The notes: generated by a model from the sequence alone, not told the origin. A stretch of 64,000 nucleotides of DNA from Alphaproteobacteria bacterium (GCA_040216735.1 JAVJOO010000002.1:461118-525117); one strand, 5' to 3'; positions 20,381-30,227 are shown, counted from the stretch's first letter. Translations and numbers: made by a program.

Positions 20381-21499
20381 CTACACCCGCATCGGCATGA
20401 GGACATAGAGTGCGCGCTCATCGGTGAGGTCGCGCAGGATGGTCGGCGACACCGCATCCGCGAGATCCAGCCGCGCGGAGTCGCCGTCGATCTGGCTGGC
20501 GATGTCGAGCAGATAGCGCGAGTTGAATCCGACCTCGATGTCCTCGCCACCGTAGCTGACGACGAGTTCCTCGTCGGCGCTGCCGCTGTCGGGGCTGTTG
20601 GCGGAGAGATGCAGTTTGTCCTTTTCGACTGTCAGTTTGATCGAGCGCGACTTTTCGGTGGAGATGGTCGAGACCCGGTCCACCGCCTCGGCAAACTGGC
20701 GCCGGTCGACCTCGAGAATTTTGTCGTTCCCCGACGGGATCACGCGCTGATAGTCGGGGAAGGTGCCGTCGATCAATTTGGTCGTGAGCACCGTCTTACC
20801 GAAAGCGAACCGAATTTTGGATTCAGAAAGGGACACCTCGACCGTGCCGTCGACCTGATCCAAAAGGCGGCGCACTTCGAGAACGGCCTTGCGCGGCACG
20901 ATCACGCCTGGCATCGCCGCGGCGCCGTCGGGCAAAGGGCATTCGACCTGGGCCAAGCGGTGGCCGTCGGTGGCCACGGCGCGCAGCATCGGGACGCCCT
21001 CGGCCTCGGCGGCATGGAGGTAGATCCCGTTCAGATAATAGCGAGTTTCTTCGGTGGAAATGGCAAACCGGCTTTTGTCGATAAGGCGCTTGAGCGCGTC
21101 CGCTTCGATCTGAAAGCTGTGCGGCAAAGCATCGTCGGCCAATACCGGAAAGTCCTCCTTGGGCAGGCACGGCAGGGTAAAGCTGGACCTGCCCGCGACC
21201 ACCGAGAGGCGCGATTGATCGCCCGCCAAGGCGAGCTCGATCTGGGCGCCGTCGGGCAATTTGCGGACGATGTCGTGCAGCGTGTGGGCGGCCGCGGTCG
21301 TCGCGCCGCCTTGGGACACATCGGCCCCGACCGATTCGACGATGGTCAAATCGAGATCGGTCGCGGTGAGCGCCAATTCGCTGCCGTCGACCACCAACAG
21401 CACATTGGAGAGAATCGGAATGGTGTTGCGCCGCTCGACGACGTTTTGCACGTGGCCAAGGGCCGACAGTAGCGTTGCGCGTTCAATCGTGATCTTCAT
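20381..21499 (-). CDS. dnaN: DNA polymerase III sliding clamp, beta subunit
   Basis: The replication processivity clamp. 372 residues from ATG 21499 (MKITIERATLLSALGHVQ), the normal family start and length. The three-fold clamp architecture and the terminal YVLMPMRV are characteristic. It is separated from dnaA by 291 nt, so it can have its own promoter, and is followed closely by recF. Confidence 0.96.
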   Translation of the reverse strand: MKITIERATLLSALGHVQNVVERRNTIPILSNVLLVVDGSELALTATDLDLTIVESVGADVSQGGATTAAAHTLHDIVRKLPDGAQIELALAGDQSRLSVVAGRSSFTLPCLPKEDFPVLADDALPHSFQIEADALKRLIDKSRFAISTEETRYYLNGIYLHAAEAEGVPMLRAVATDGHRLAQVECPLPDGAAAMPGVIVPRKAVLEVRRLLDQVDGTVEVSLSESKIRFAFGKTVLTTKLIDGTFPDYQRVIPSGNDKILEVDRRQFAEAVDRVSTISTEKSRSIKLTVEKDKLHLSANSPDSGSADEELVVSYGGEDIEVGFNSRYLLDIASQIDGDSARLDLADAVSPTILRDLTDERALYVLMPMRV

Positions 21500-21575
21500 A
21501 ACGCCAATTCTTTTGTTGATCCGCGCGGCAGGTAGAGTGTCCCACCGGGCGACGTTCATCATTTTTGGACAAGAC

Positions 21576-21593
21576 GGGCGCCTAAAGGCGCCC
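21576..21593. repeat. Perfect inverted repeat upstream of dnaN
   Basis: GGGCGCC and GGCGCCC separated by TAAA form a 7-bp stem in the dnaA-dnaN gap, about 77 nt before the dnaN start. There is no T-tract on either side, so it is not an ordinary intrinsic terminator. It could be a leader hairpin or a protein site. Confidence 0.45.
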
Positions 21594-21722
21594 GAAGCGG
21601 GACGATCTCAGAGCTAAAACGGTGGACCCGTCCCGGTCGTTTCACCGAAAAAAACGCCGAGCGCGCCCCACGTCCCCGCCGAATCCCAGCGGGGCTTGAG
21701 TATAGCACCGGCGGGCCCGCGT

Positions 21723-21743
21723 GGGGGGCTTTTTTTGCCCCCC
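21723..21743 (-). terminator. GC-rich hairpin downstream of dnaA
   Basis: GGGGGGC and GCCCCCC flank a seven-base T/A loop, 48 nt past the dnaA stop. Read on the minus strand it is a strong hairpin with an A-loop, but no T-tract follows, so termination is only likely, not certain. The rest of the 21500-21790 gap shows nothing else I can name. Confidence 0.4.
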
Positions 21744-21790
21744 GAGGCCACCCTAGTGCATTGAAATCAAAGGATTATTTGAGACCCGCT

Positions 21791-23161
21791 TTAGGTCTCG
21801 AGCATCCGCCGCAGGAGGTCGATATCCTCGGACAGAATGTTGTCGTTCTGGCGCAGCTCGTCGATCCGTTTAACAGCATGCATGACCGTGGTGTGATCGC
21901 GTCCACCGAACTTGCGTCCGATTTCAGGGAGCGAGCGCGAGGTGAGCTGTTTGGCCAAATACATCGCCACCTGACGGGGCCGCGCCACCGCACGGGCCCG
22001 GCGAGCCGAGTGCATCTCGGAAATCCTGATGTTGTAGTGCTCGGCCACCCGCTTTTGGATGTCCTCGATGGTGATCCGCCGGTCGTTGGCGCGTAGCAGG
22101 TCGCGCAGCACTTCCTGGGTGGTTTCGAGGGTAATGGGGCGGCCAACCAGGTTGGAATAGGCGAGAACCCGGGTCAGCGCGCCCTCGAGCTCGCGCACGT
22201 TCGAGGTGATGCGGTGGGCGAGAAACTCGAGGACCTGCAGGGGGACGTTTTTGGCTCCCATGTGCTGGACCTTAGACTGCAGGATACCGATCCGCAGTTC
22301 GTAGTCGGTCTGATGAATGTCGGCGACGAGCCCCCAGCCGAGGCGGGAGCGCATGCGCTCTTCCATGCCGTCGAGATTGGAGGGCGAGCGGTCGCCCGAA
22401 ATGATGACCTGCCGGTTCTGGTCCACCAGGGCGTTGAACGTGTGGAAAAACTCTTCCTGTGTGGAATCCTTGCCGCTGATGAACTGGACGTCGTCGATCA
22501 TCAAAACGTCGACGGATCGAAACAGTTCCTTGAACTGCATCACATCCTTGAAACGGAGCGCCCGGATGAACTGGTACATGAATTTTTCGGCGGATAGATA
22601 GATCACCCGGCGAGCCGGATCGCGTTCGCGGATGTGCCATGCGATCGCATGCATCAAGTGGGTTTTACCGAGGCCGACACCGCCATAGAGGTAGAGCGGA
22701 TTGAACGGGACGGCATCGACTTCGGAGACGCGGCGGGCCGCCGCATAGGCCAGTTCGTTGGCCTTGCCGACAACGAAATTCTCAAAGGTAAAGCGCGGGT
22801 CGAGCGGCGCTCCGGCTTCAGCGAGACCTTGGTCGATGGGCCGTTCGCGTACCGGTTCCCCAGCAACGTCCTTGGGTGCCTGGGCGGCCTGCCCGGACGG
22901 GCGGACCAGAATATCGATCTGCGGCGCGCTCCCCGATTCCTCGGACCATGCCACGCGCACTTTTTCGGCATAGTGGGACACCACCCAATCGCGCATGAAA
23001 CGCGTCGGCACCGACATCAGGACGCGACCGTCCTGGACGTTGGTCAGTTCGAGCTGCTTGAGCCAACTGTTGTAGGCGGCGTCGCCTACATCGGCACGCA
23101 GCCGATCGCGGACGCTCTGCCAAATGTCACCAAGGGGTCGACTGGGTTGCGGCGTTTCCAT
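21791..23161 (-). CDS. dnaA: Chromosomal replication initiator protein DnaA
   Basis: The AAA+ initiator that opens oriC. 456 residues from ATG 23161 (METPQPSRPLGDIW); an upstream start at 23233 would run into the rhodanese gene. Domain I begins at the start. Walker A GGVGLGKTHLMHA, Walker B VLMIDDVQF and sensor motifs are in domain III. The DNA-binding signature GGRDHTTVMHAVKRI is at the C-terminus. It follows the rhodanese stop by 7 nt, so the two are probably co-transcribed. Confidence 0.97.
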   Translation of the reverse strand: METPQPSRPLGDIWQSVRDRLRADVGDAAYNSWLKQLELTNVQDGRVLMSVPTRFMRDWVVSHYAEKVRVAWSEESGSAPQIDILVRPSGQAAQAPKDVAGEPVRERPIDQGLAEAGAPLDPRFTFENFVVGKANELAYAAARRVSEVDAVPFNPLYLYGGVGLGKTHLMHAIAWHIRERDPARRVIYLSAEKFMYQFIRALRFKDVMQFKELFRSVDVLMIDDVQFISGKDSTQEEFFHTFNALVDQNRQVIISGDRSPSNLDGMEERMRSRLGWGLVADIHQTDYELRIGILQSKVQHMGAKNVPLQVLEFLAHRITSNVRELEGALTRVLAYSNLVGRPITLETTQEVLRDLLRANDRRITIEDIQKRVAEHYNIRISEMHSARRARAVARPRQVAMYLAKQLTSRSLPEIGRKFGGRDHTTVMHAVKRIDELRQNDNILSEDIDLLRRMLET

Positions 23162-23168
23162 TCGGACC

Positions 23169-23585
23169 TCAGGACTGGTTCCAGGGGAGACCGGCAGCTT
23201 TCCAACCGCCGGCGCGACCACGGTGGCGATCACCGTCGAGGTCGCCCTCGAAACCGCCCGCGACGTTGTAGCATTTGGAGTAGCCCCGCTCGGTCATGGC
23301 GATGGCTGCCGCTTTTGAGCGGCCACCCGAGCGGCATAGAAATAAGAGGGTATCGTCCGGCTTGACGCCGGTCGCAGTGACTTGGTCGGTAAATTGCGGG
23401 TTGGGCGCCCCGCCGGGGAATCCTTGCCACTCGACGCGGTGAACCGGCTTACCAACGTCGTCGAGGTTGGGAAGGCCGACGAAATTCCATTCCGCCGCCG
23501 TCCGCACGTCGATTAGCTGAGCCGAAGAATCTTCGCCCAGGATGCGCCAAGCGTCTTCGACCGAAACGTCACCTGCATAGTTCAT
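23169..23585 (-). CDS. Rhodanese-domain protein
   Basis: A 138-residue single rhodanese domain with the active-site loop LFLCRSGGRSKAA; the Cys carries persulfide in sulfurtransferases. The N-terminal half contains the usual LIDVRTAAEW. Stand-alone rhodaneses of this type directly upstream of dnaA occur in other alphaproteobacteria as far as I recall; why is unknown. Substrate not predictable. Confidence 0.88.
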   Translation of the reverse strand: MNYAGDVSVEDAWRILGEDSSAQLIDVRTAAEWNFVGLPNLDDVGKPVHRVEWQGFPGGAPNPQFTDQVTATGVKPDDTLLFLCRSGGRSKAAAIAMTERGYSKCYNVAGGFEGDLDGDRHRGRAGGWKAAGLPWNQS

Positions 23586-23993
23586 TCACACTTCCCGGGT
23601 CCGCGCGTTAACCGCGCTGGACTTCTCTCCCTAATCCGCCGATGGCCGGCGTGTCTTATCAATATTTTTTTAGAGCAGAACGGTTTCGCGATCCGCTGAC
23701 AAAAATTTATTTTTTTGAAACGCCTCCGCCATTGGGGCCGACAAAAGACACCGTCCTCGTCCATACGATAAAATTGTGGGCAGAGAATTGCCCCGGAACC
23801 CCTGTTCGGTTCGACAAGACTACTGCCCGCTCGGAACCCTTTCAACATTGGCTGGAGCGCATCGGAAAAAAATCGAAACGCCATGCAATGCGGCAACACC
23901 ACTACATCTTGGTGGGCTTGCGCATGACAACCACTCGTAAAAAAGGCCGCACTGAAAAGTGCGGCCCATATCGACAAAACTTTTCGTCGTAAC
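23586..23993. other. AT-rich intergenic region between rpsT and the rhodanese-dnaA unit
   Basis: A 408-bp gap without a supported gene. It holds T- and A-rich runs (about 23660-23675 and 23695-23715), the rpsT terminator at its upper end and probably the promoter of the rhodanese-dnaA unit. Its place, upstream of dnaA and next to rpsT, makes it the leading positional candidate for oriC. However, I found no perfect DnaA box (TTATCCACA): only TCATTCACA at 23582-23590, one mismatch from TTATNCACA. Confidence 0.4.
23939..23966 (-). terminator. Intrinsic terminator of rpsT
   Basis: On the minus strand GGCCGCACT and AGTGCGGCC (9-bp perfect stem, four-base loop, 23945-23966) are followed by six T (complement of 23939-23944). 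It lies 28 nt after the rpsT stop and separates rpsT from the dnaA unit. Confidence 0.9.
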
Positions 23994-24260
23994 TTATGCA
24001 GGCATCCCATTGATGCGCTTCGACAATCGAGAAATGCGCCGCGACATCGTGTTCTTCTTTACGATCCCTTTGTTGGCGCCGCGCATCATTTCCGGTTCTG
24101 CGAGGCGAAGCGCATCTTGTGCCTTGGCGCGATCGCCCGCAGCGATGGCTTGCTCGACTTTCTTGATGAACGTGCGCACGCGACCGATACGCGCGATGTT
24201 GACGGCGGAGCGGCGAACCGTTTGCCGAATTCTTTTCTGCGCAGATTTATGGTGCGCCAT
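23994..24260 (-). CDS. rpsT: 30S ribosomal protein S20
   Basis: An 88-residue basic protein of the small subunit. The start MAHHKSAQKRIRQTVRRS and the helical repeats (VRTFIKKVEQAIAAGDRAKAQ, then KGIVKKNTMSRRISRLSKRI) are diagnostic. It has its own promoter (24293-24321) and an intrinsic terminator, so it is monocistronic. Confidence 0.97.
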   Translation of the reverse strand: MAHHKSAQKRIRQTVRRSAVNIARIGRVRTFIKKVEQAIAAGDRAKAQDALRLAEPEMMRGANKGIVKKNTMSRRISRLSKRINGMPA

Positions 24261-24292
24261 GACCTTGCTTCATGTGAGTTGTGAAGAGGCGG

Positions 24293-24321
24293 CTTATATC
24301 GCCTGACACCGGGGCGGTCAA
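24293..24321 (-). promoter_or_regulatory. Promoter of rpsT
   Basis: On the minus strand TTGACC and TATAAG are separated by 17 nt. Each matches 5 of 6 consensus bases. The predicted transcription start is about 25-30 nt before the rpsT ATG. This is one of the best sigma-70 matches in the window. Confidence 0.7.
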
Positions 24322-24325
24322 CCGA

Positions 24326-25102
24326 TTAGACGTTCTTAAAGTTGGGTTTGCGCTTCTCGACAAAGGCCGCCATGCCCTCTTTTTGGTCTTCCAGGGCGAA
24401 AGTGGCGTGGAATAGCCGCCGTTCGAAGCGAATCCCCTCCTCCATGGTCGTCTCGAAGGCACGGTTTACCGCTTCTTTGGCCATGTAGACCGCCGGGCGC
24501 GACAGGGTGGCGATTTCGCCCGCGACCTTTACTGCCTCGTCGATGAGATCTTCGGCCGGCACGATGCGGCTCACCAGACCGGAACGCTCGGCTTCCTCAG
24601 CGTCCATCATGCGGCCGGTCAGGACCATTTCCATGGCCTTCGACTTGCCGACGAAACGGGCCAGCCGCTGGGTGCCGCCGGAGCCCGGGATGATGCCCAA
24701 ACGGATTTCGGGTTGGCCGAATTTTGCATTCGGAGCAGCGAGGATGAAGTCGCACATCATCGCAAGTTCGCATCCGCCCCCCAAGGCATAGCCGGCTACC
24801 GCAGCGACGACCGGTTTACGGCACGTCGCCGTCCGACCCCATTCCTTGGTGATGAAGTCGCCGGCATAGACGTCGACGAAACTCTTGGGCTGCATCTCCT
24901 TGATGTCGGCACCGGCGGCGAACGCCTTTTCGCTGCCGGTGATGACGATCGCGCCGACCCCATCATCCGATTCGAAACGGTCCAAGGCGGCGCCGAGCTC
25001 GACCATCAAATCGCTGTTCAACGCGTTGAGCGCATCGGGACGGTTGAGCGTGATCAGGCCGACGTTGCCTTTGGTTTCGACCAAGATCGTTTCGTAGGCC
25101 AT
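24326..25102 (-). CDS. Enoyl-CoA hydratase
   Basis: A 258-residue crotonase that hydrates trans-2-enoyl-CoA during fatty-acid beta-oxidation. The oxyanion-hole motifs AAGADIKEM and [15 protein letters not shown] are present, as are the catalytic Glu pair regions (the second in [18 protein letters not shown]). A GGAGG lies just before the ATG. Position between rpsT and mutM is conserved in many alphaproteobacteria. The exact chain-length preference is unknown. Confidence 0.93.
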   Translation of the reverse strand: MAYETILVETKGNVGLITLNRPDALNALNSDLMVELGAALDRFESDDGVGAIVITGSEKAFAAGADIKEMQPKSFVDVYAGDFITKEWGRTATCRKPVVAAVAGYALGGGCELAMMCDFILAAPNAKFGQPEIRLGIIPGSGGTQRLARFVGKSKAMEMVLTGRMMDAEEAERSGLVSRIVPAEDLIDEAVKVAGEIATLSRPAVYMAKEAVNRAFETTMEEGIRFERRLFHATFALEDQKEGMAAFVEKRKPNFKNV

Positions 25103-25207
25103 CGCGGCCTCCTTTCGAGGAGCGGTATGCGGTCCGGTCGGATTTTGCGAATCGCCGGAGGCGGCCCGTATACGCGATGGAGACGGGCAAGATCAACCGC
25201 CCTTCGA

Positions 25208-26038
25208 CTACCGTTGGCGGTGCGGACAGTAAAACGTCGAGCGGCCGGATTGCACAAAACGCACGACTGACCGGGTGCAATCGCACGACGGGCAGGCTTG
25301 CCCTTCGCGGTCGTAAACCGAGAAGTTGTGTTGGAAGTACCCCAGTTCGCCGTCCGAACCGACATAGTCCCGCAAGGACGATCCGCCGGCGGCGATCGCC
25401 GCCTGGAGGACATCGCGAATCGCGGTGGCGAGGCGTTCGGCGCGCACCGGCCCGACCGTGCGGGCCTGGCGGCGCGGCGATATGCCCGCATGGTAGAGTG
25501 CCTCGCAGACATAAATGTTGCCGAGCCCCGCCACGACGCGCTGGTCGAGCAGCGCTGCCTTGATCGGAGTGTGCTTGCCGTGCAGTCGCGCGGCGAGCAG
25601 CGCGCCGCCGAAGGCATTGCCGAGCGGCTCGGGCCCGAGATCGCGGAGCAGCGGATGGTCGGCGGCACCGCCCGGTTCTATCAGGGTCATCAACCCAAAG
25701 CGGCGCGGGTCGCTGAACACCACCTGGGTACCGGCGGCGGTAATAAAGACGACATGGTCGTGTTTACCCCGTTCGGGCGGCGGCCCGGCATGGAGGACCA
25801 TCCGTCCCGACATGCCGAGGTGCGCAAGCAACTGAACCCCGTCGTCGAGGGTGGCCAAGATGTATTTGGCGCGGCGCGACAGGGAGACGATACGGCGACC
25901 GGTCAGCCGCGCGCCGAAGCGGGGCGGAAAGGGTTGGCGTAGGTCCGGCCGCCTGACCTCGACTCGCGCCAACGTGGCGCCCTCGAGATGGGGGCGGAGG
26001 CCGCGGACCACGGTTTCGACTTCGGGGAGTTCCGGCAC
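25208..26038 (-). CDS. mutM: Formamidopyrimidine-DNA glycosylase
   Basis: Removes 8-oxoguanine and formamidopyrimidines from DNA. 276 residues. The catalytic N-terminus [14 protein letters not shown] (Pro2, Glu3) and the conserved Lys in RRAKYIL are present, and the helix-two-turn-helix region lies near [17 protein letters not shown]. The C-terminal zinc finger is odd: it begins CPSCDC and ends [10 protein letters not shown], so the expected fourth Cys (usual CPxCQR) is Arg, with a His just before it. The 105-nt gap to the enoyl-CoA hydratase gene shows no clear terminator. Confidence 0.93.
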   Translation of the reverse strand: MPELPEVETVVRGLRPHLEGATLARVEVRRPDLRQPFPPRFGARLTGRRIVSLSRRAKYILATLDDGVQLLAHLGMSGRMVLHAGPPPERGKHDHVVFITAAGTQVVFSDPRRFGLMTLIEPGGAADHPLLRDLGPEPLGNAFGGALLAARLHGKHTPIKAALLDQRVVAGLGNIYVCEALYHAGISPRRQARTVGPVRAERLATAIRDVLQAAIAAGGSSLRDYVGSDGELGYFQHNFSVYDREGQACPSCDCTRSVVRFVQSGRSTFYCPHRQR

Positions 26039-26135
26039 GCTCGCGATTCACGCTGGGATTGGCGGCGGTCCGATAACGCCCGACCGCGCCCGGCCAAAGT
26101 AGCGCGTTTGGGACCCCTGCGCTATCGTCGCCGCC

Positions 26136-26918
26136 ATGAGCGACAACGCCCCGACCGCCGATCCAACCCCGCCCGAGGAGGTTCCCTTCGGGTTTCGCAA
26201 GGTGCCGCGCGCGGCCAAGAGCGGTTTGGTGCGCGGCGTGTTCGATTCGGTGGCACAGCGCTACGACCTGATGAACGACGTGATGAGCGGCGGCCTCCAC
26301 CGTGCCTGGAAGGACGCTTTGGTGCGCCGCCTTAATGCCCGGCCCGGCGAGCACGTCGTCGACATTGCGGGCGGCACCGGCGATATCGCCCTGCGCATCT
26401 TGAAACCCTACGCCAGTGCGGCGGCGCGGCCGCGGGTCAGCGTGCTGGATATCAACGAAAGCATGCTCCGGGTCGGGCGCGACCGCAGCACCGACCGAGG
26501 TTGCCTCGACGGGATCGACTGGGTCTGCGGGGATGCGCAGGCGCTGCCGCTGCGCGACCGCACAGTCGATGCCTATACGGTCGCGTTCGGGATGCGCAAC
26601 ATGACCGACATCCCCGCGGCCTTGGCCGAAGCCTACCGGGTGCTGCGCCCCGGCGGACGGTTCCTGTGCCTTGAATTCAGCCGCGTGTCGCCGCTGCTGG
26701 CGCCGCTCTACGATGCCTATTCGTTCCGGTTGCTGCCGGTGATGGGGCGCCTGATCGCGCGCGATGCCGAGTCCTATCGCTATCTCGCCGAGAGCATCCG
26801 CACCTTTCCCCACCAGGACGCCTTCGCGGACCTGATCCGCGGCGCCGGATTCGAGCGCGTTTCCCACCGCAACCTGTCGAGCGGGATCGTCGCGCTCCAT
26901 GTGGGCTGGCGAACCTGA
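26136..26918 (+). CDS. ubiE: Ubiquinone/menaquinone C-methyltransferase
   Basis: A SAM-dependent methyltransferase of ubiquinone synthesis. 260 residues. The family signatures FDSVAQRYDLMNDVMSGGLHRAWKD, the SAM loop VVDIAGGTGDIALR, and the later RNMTDIPAALAEAYRVLRPGG are all present. ubiB follows after 6 nt. It is divergent from mutM over a 97-nt gap. Confidence 0.96.
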   Translation: MSDNAPTADPTPPEEVPFGFRKVPRAAKSGLVRGVFDSVAQRYDLMNDVMSGGLHRAWKDALVRRLNARPGEHVVDIAGGTGDIALRILKPYASAAARPRVSVLDINESMLRVGRDRSTDRGCLDGIDWVCGDAQALPLRDRTVDAYTVAFGMRNMTDIPAALAEAYRVLRPGGRFLCLEFSRVSPLLAPLYDAYSFRLLPVMGRLIARDAESYRYLAESIRTFPHQDAFADLIRGAGFERVSHRNLSSGIVALHVGWRT

Positions 26919-26924
26919 ACGCGC

Positions 26925-28475
26925 TTGCTGGGACCCTTTCGCAATATCCTCCGGCTCGTCCGGATCGCCTACACGTTGGCGCGGCACGACGCCTTGTTTC
27001 TGTTGGACATGTTGGGCTACGGGCCTTGGCCGCGGCGGCTCGCGCGCCTTGCCCTGCCGGGCCCGCGGGCGGCGGCACGCGGCCTGCGGCGCGGACAACG
27101 GTTGGTGGCCGCCCTCGAAGCGCTGGGACCGGCCTTCATCAAGTTCGGTCAGACGTTGTCGACCCGGCCCGATCTCGTCGGCGATGCCTTTGCCGAAGAC
27201 CTAGCTTCGCTGCGCGACCGCCTCGCGCCGTTCCCCGGCGAGGCCGCCGTCGAGGTCATCGAAACCGCCTTCGATTGCGCGCTTGAAAGCCTGTTCGCGG
27301 AATTCGACCAAACCCCGGTCGCCGCCGCGAGCATCGCGCAAGTCCACTATGCGCTGACCGCCGACGGCCGCGCGGTCGCCGTCAAGGTGCTGCGGCCCGG
27401 GATCGAACGGGCCTTCGGCCGCGACATCGAGTTGTTCCGCTGGCTTGCGCGCATCGCCGCCGCGACCCAGCCGACGATGCGCCGGCTCAAGCCGGTCGAG
27501 GTGGTCGATAAGTTCGCCGAAACCAGCTACCGCGAAATGGACCTGAGCTTGGAGGCGGCGGCGGCATCGGAACTCGGCCAAAACTTTGTCGATGATCCGA
27601 CCTACCAAGTGCCCGAGGTCGATTGGGCCCGCACTGGTCCGCGTGTCCTGACGCTGGCCCGGGTCGAGGGGATCAGCCTGGGCAACCGCCATGCCCTGGT
27701 CGATGCCGGGATCGACCTCGATACCGTCGTGACCAATTTACTGGCGGGATTTCTCCATCAAGTGTTCCGCGACGGGTTTTTCCACGGGGACATGCACCCC
27801 GGCAATCTGTTCGCCGATATCGAGGGCAATATCCTCGCGGTCGATTTCGGCATCATGGGCCGGCTGGATTTGAAGAACCGGCGCTACCTCGCCGATCTGA
27901 TGCTAGCGTTTCTGACCCGCGACTATTGGCGCGCCGCCGAAGTTCATTTCGAGGCGGGCTATGTCCCGGCGAATCAATCGCTCGACGCTTTCGCCCAGGC
28001 CTGCCGCGCCATCGGGGAGCCGATCCTGGGCAAGCCCGCCAACGAAATTTCCATCGCGCGGCTGCTGGCGCAATTGCTGCGGGTGACCGAGCAATTTCAA
28101 ATGGAAACGCAGACCCAACTGCTGCTGTTGCAAAAGACAATGGTCGTGGCCGAGGGCGTAGCCCGTAGCCTGGACACCGAAATCGTCTTTTGGGAGAAGG
28201 CCCAGCCGGTGATCCAGGAATGGATGGAAGATCACATGGGCCCGGCGGCACGGCTGCGCGAGGGTCTGGACAGCACCCTGCGGGTGATACGGCGTTTGCC
28301 GGGGGTCTTGGAAAGCGCCCAGACGCTGGTCGGCCAGATTGCCGACGAAGGACTGCGCCTGCACCCCGAGACGGTACGCGAGATCGCCCGCGAACAGGCC
28401 CGGCAACGCCGCCTGACCAACCGGTTGCTGATTGTCGTCAGCGCGGTGATCGCCGCAATTTTGCTGGTAACCTAG
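26925..28475 (+). CDS. ubiB: Ubiquinone biosynthesis atypical kinase UbiB
   Basis: An ABC1/ADCK-family protein-kinase-like ATPase needed for ubiquinone synthesis at the membrane. 516 residues. Family motifs: KFGQTLSTRPDLVGD, the alanine-rich loop AAASIAQVHYA, HGDMHPGNLFAD (catalytic loop) and VDFGIMGRLD (metal-binding DFG-like). A hydrophobic C-terminal segment (about residues 498-514) anchors it. The start is TTG 26925, 6 nt after ubiE, and the N-terminus from there fits the family. Confidence 0.94.
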   Translation: MLGPFRNILRLVRIAYTLARHDALFLLDMLGYGPWPRRLARLALPGPRAAARGLRRGQRLVAALEALGPAFIKFGQTLSTRPDLVGDAFAEDLASLRDRLAPFPGEAAVEVIETAFDCALESLFAEFDQTPVAAASIAQVHYALTADGRAVAVKVLRPGIERAFGRDIELFRWLARIAAATQPTMRRLKPVEVVDKFAETSYREMDLSLEAAAASELGQNFVDDPTYQVPEVDWARTGPRVLTLARVEGISLGNRHALVDAGIDLDTVVTNLLAGFLHQVFRDGFFHGDMHPGNLFADIEGNILAVDFGIMGRLDLKNRRYLADLMLAFLTRDYWRAAEVHFEAGYVPANQSLDAFAQACRAIGEPILGKPANEISIARLLAQLLRVTEQFQMETQTQLLLLQKTMVVAEGVARSLDTEIVFWEKAQPVIQEWMEDHMGPAARLREGLDSTLRVIRRLPGVLESAQTLVGQIADEGLRLHPETVREIAREQARQRRLTNRLLIVVSAVIAAILLVT

Positions 28476-28554
28476 GCCGCCCCCTTGCACAGCGCGGGGC
28501 GTGGAGCCTAGTGTTTTCAACACCCGTTCGCTGTAGTTAGGACCGATCCCCGGC

Positions 28555-29769
28555 ATGCTGACCGGAAAACGTATTCTCCTTGTCATTTCCGGTGGGATTG
28601 CCGCGTTCAAGGCGTTGGACTTGATCAGGCGCCTGCGCGCGGAGGGCTGCACCGTGCGCTGCGTGCTGACGGCCTCAGCGACCGAATTCGTGACGCCCTT
28701 GTCGGTTGCCGCCCTGAGCGCCCAGCCAGTCTACCAGGACCTGTTTTCGTTGAAGGACGAATCGGAGATGGGCCATATCCAGCTCTCGCGCGAGGCCGAT
28801 CTCGTGGTTGTGGCCCCGGCCACCGCCAACCTGATCGCCAAGATGACCGCCGGCATTGCCGACGATCTTGCCTCGACGACGCTGCTGGCAACCGATAAGC
28901 CGATCTTGATCGCGCCGGCGATGAACGTGCGCATGTGGCACCACGCGGCGACGCAACGGAATATCGACACGTTGCGGCGTGACGGCGTGCGTATCGTCGG
29001 CCCCGCGCGCGGCGAGTTGGCCGACGGCGAATCGGGCGAGGGCCGTCTGGTCGAACCCGCCGACTTGGTCGTCGCGATTGCAGCTGCGCTGAACGAGATC
29101 GGCGGCGGCGCACCGCTGCCGCTGGCCGGCCGGCGCGTGCTGGTTACCTCGGGCCCGACCCACGAGCCGATCGATCCGGTGCGCTATATCGCCAACCGCT
29201 CGAGCGGCAAACAGGGTCACGCGATTGCCGCAAGCCTGGCACGGCTCGGCGCCGAGACCATTCTGGTCAGCGGGCCGACCGAGTTGCCCGATCCACCCGG
29301 CGTGGCTGTGCGTCCGGTAATCAGTGCGCGCGACATGCTGCAGGCCTGCGAGGACGCGCTGCCGGTCGATGCCGCGGTGTGCGCAGCCGCGGTGGCCGAC
29401 TGGCGGGTCGAGGGGGCCGCCGATGCGAAGATCAAGAAGAGCGGCGCGCCGCCGGCGCTGACCTTGGTCGAGAACCCCGACATTCTGGCAACGCTGGCCC
29501 GCCACGCGACCCAGCGGCCAAGACTGGTCGTCGGGTTTGCCGCCGAGACCGACGATGTCGCCAAAAACGCTGCCGACAAACGCCGGCGCAAGGGCTGTGA
29601 CTGGATCGTCGCCAACAGCGTCGCGGGTGGAGCGACGTTTGGGGCCGCCGACAACACCGTGAGTTTGATCGATACCAACGGCCAAGAGGACTGGCCGCAG
29701 CTGAGCAAGGACCAAGTGGCCGACGCCTTGGCGGCGCGCATCGCCGCCTACCTTGGGCGCGTGTCGTGA
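28555..29769 (+). CDS. coaBC: Bifunctional phosphopantothenoylcysteine decarboxylase / synthetase
   Basis: Two steps of coenzyme A synthesis in one 404-residue protein. The N-terminal flavoprotein CoaC domain ([17 protein letters not shown], the active-site His in [11 protein letters not shown], and [16 protein letters not shown]) decarboxylates. The C-terminal CoaB domain ([26 protein letters not shown]) couples cysteine to phosphopantothenate. It overlaps dut by 4 nt (GTGA), a pairing seen widely. Confidence 0.96.
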   Translation: MLTGKRILLVISGGIAAFKALDLIRRLRAEGCTVRCVLTASATEFVTPLSVAALSAQPVYQDLFSLKDESEMGHIQLSREADLVVVAPATANLIAKMTAGIADDLASTTLLATDKPILIAPAMNVRMWHHAATQRNIDTLRRDGVRIVGPARGELADGESGEGRLVEPADLVVAIAAALNEIGGGAPLPLAGRRVLVTSGPTHEPIDPVRYIANRSSGKQGHAIAASLARLGAETILVSGPTELPDPPGVAVRPVISARDMLQACEDALPVDAAVCAAAVADWRVEGAADAKIKKSGAPPALTLVENPDILATLARHATQRPRLVVGFAAETDDVAKNAADKRRRKGCDWIVANSVAGGATFGAADNTVSLIDTNGQEDWPQLSKDQVADALAARIAAYLGRVS

Positions 29770-30224
29770 CCCTGGGCGTCGCGATCGAACGTCTGGCCCA
29801 TGCGCGCGACCTACCGCTGCCGGACTATGCGACGGCGGGAAGCGCCGGGATGGATCTGCGCGCCGCGATCGACACGCCGTGCGTACTGGCGCCCGGCGCG
29901 CGGGCGGCGATCCCGACCGGCCTTCGAATTGCGCTGGACCCCGGCCATGAAGCCCAGGTGCGGCCGCGCTCGGGCCTCGCCCTCAAGCAGGGACTGACCG
30001 TGCTGAACGCCCCCGGCACGATCGACGCCGACTACCGCGGCGAGATCGGCGTGATCCTGATCAACCACGGCAAAGATACTGCCACCATCGCGCGCGGCGA
30101 CCGCATCGCCCAACTGGTGGTGGCCCCGGTGAGCCGCGTCGTATGGCGCGAAGCGCCGCTGGGCGAGACCGCGCGGGGCGCCGGCGGATTCGGTTCGACC
30201 GGCGTCGGCGCGGTGGAGGGCTGA
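29766..30224 (+). CDS. dut: dUTP diphosphatase
   Basis: Hydrolyses dUTP to dUMP, keeping uracil out of DNA and feeding thymidylate synthesis. 152 residues, trimeric class. All five motifs are visible: [44 protein letters not shown] and the C-terminal [13 protein letters not shown] 29766 overlaps the coaBC stop. Confidence 0.96.
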   Translation: MTLGVAIERLAHARDLPLPDYATAGSAGMDLRAAIDTPCVLAPGARAAIPTGLRIALDPGHEAQVRPRSGLALKQGLTVLNAPGTIDADYRGEIGVILINHGKDTATIARGDRIAQLVVAPVSRVVWREAPLGETARGAGGFGSTGVGAVEG

Positions 30225-30227
30225 GCG

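Noticed and set aside
21723-21743. Textbook terminator in the dnaA-dnaN gap
   Set aside because: The T/A run is the loop, not the tail, so it was kept only as a low-confidence terminator.
23642-23992. A 116-codon plus-strand open frame in the rpsT-rhodanese gap
   Set aside because: No family resemblance, no ribosome binding site, A/T-run-driven composition, and it covers the rpsT terminator. Treated as non-coding.
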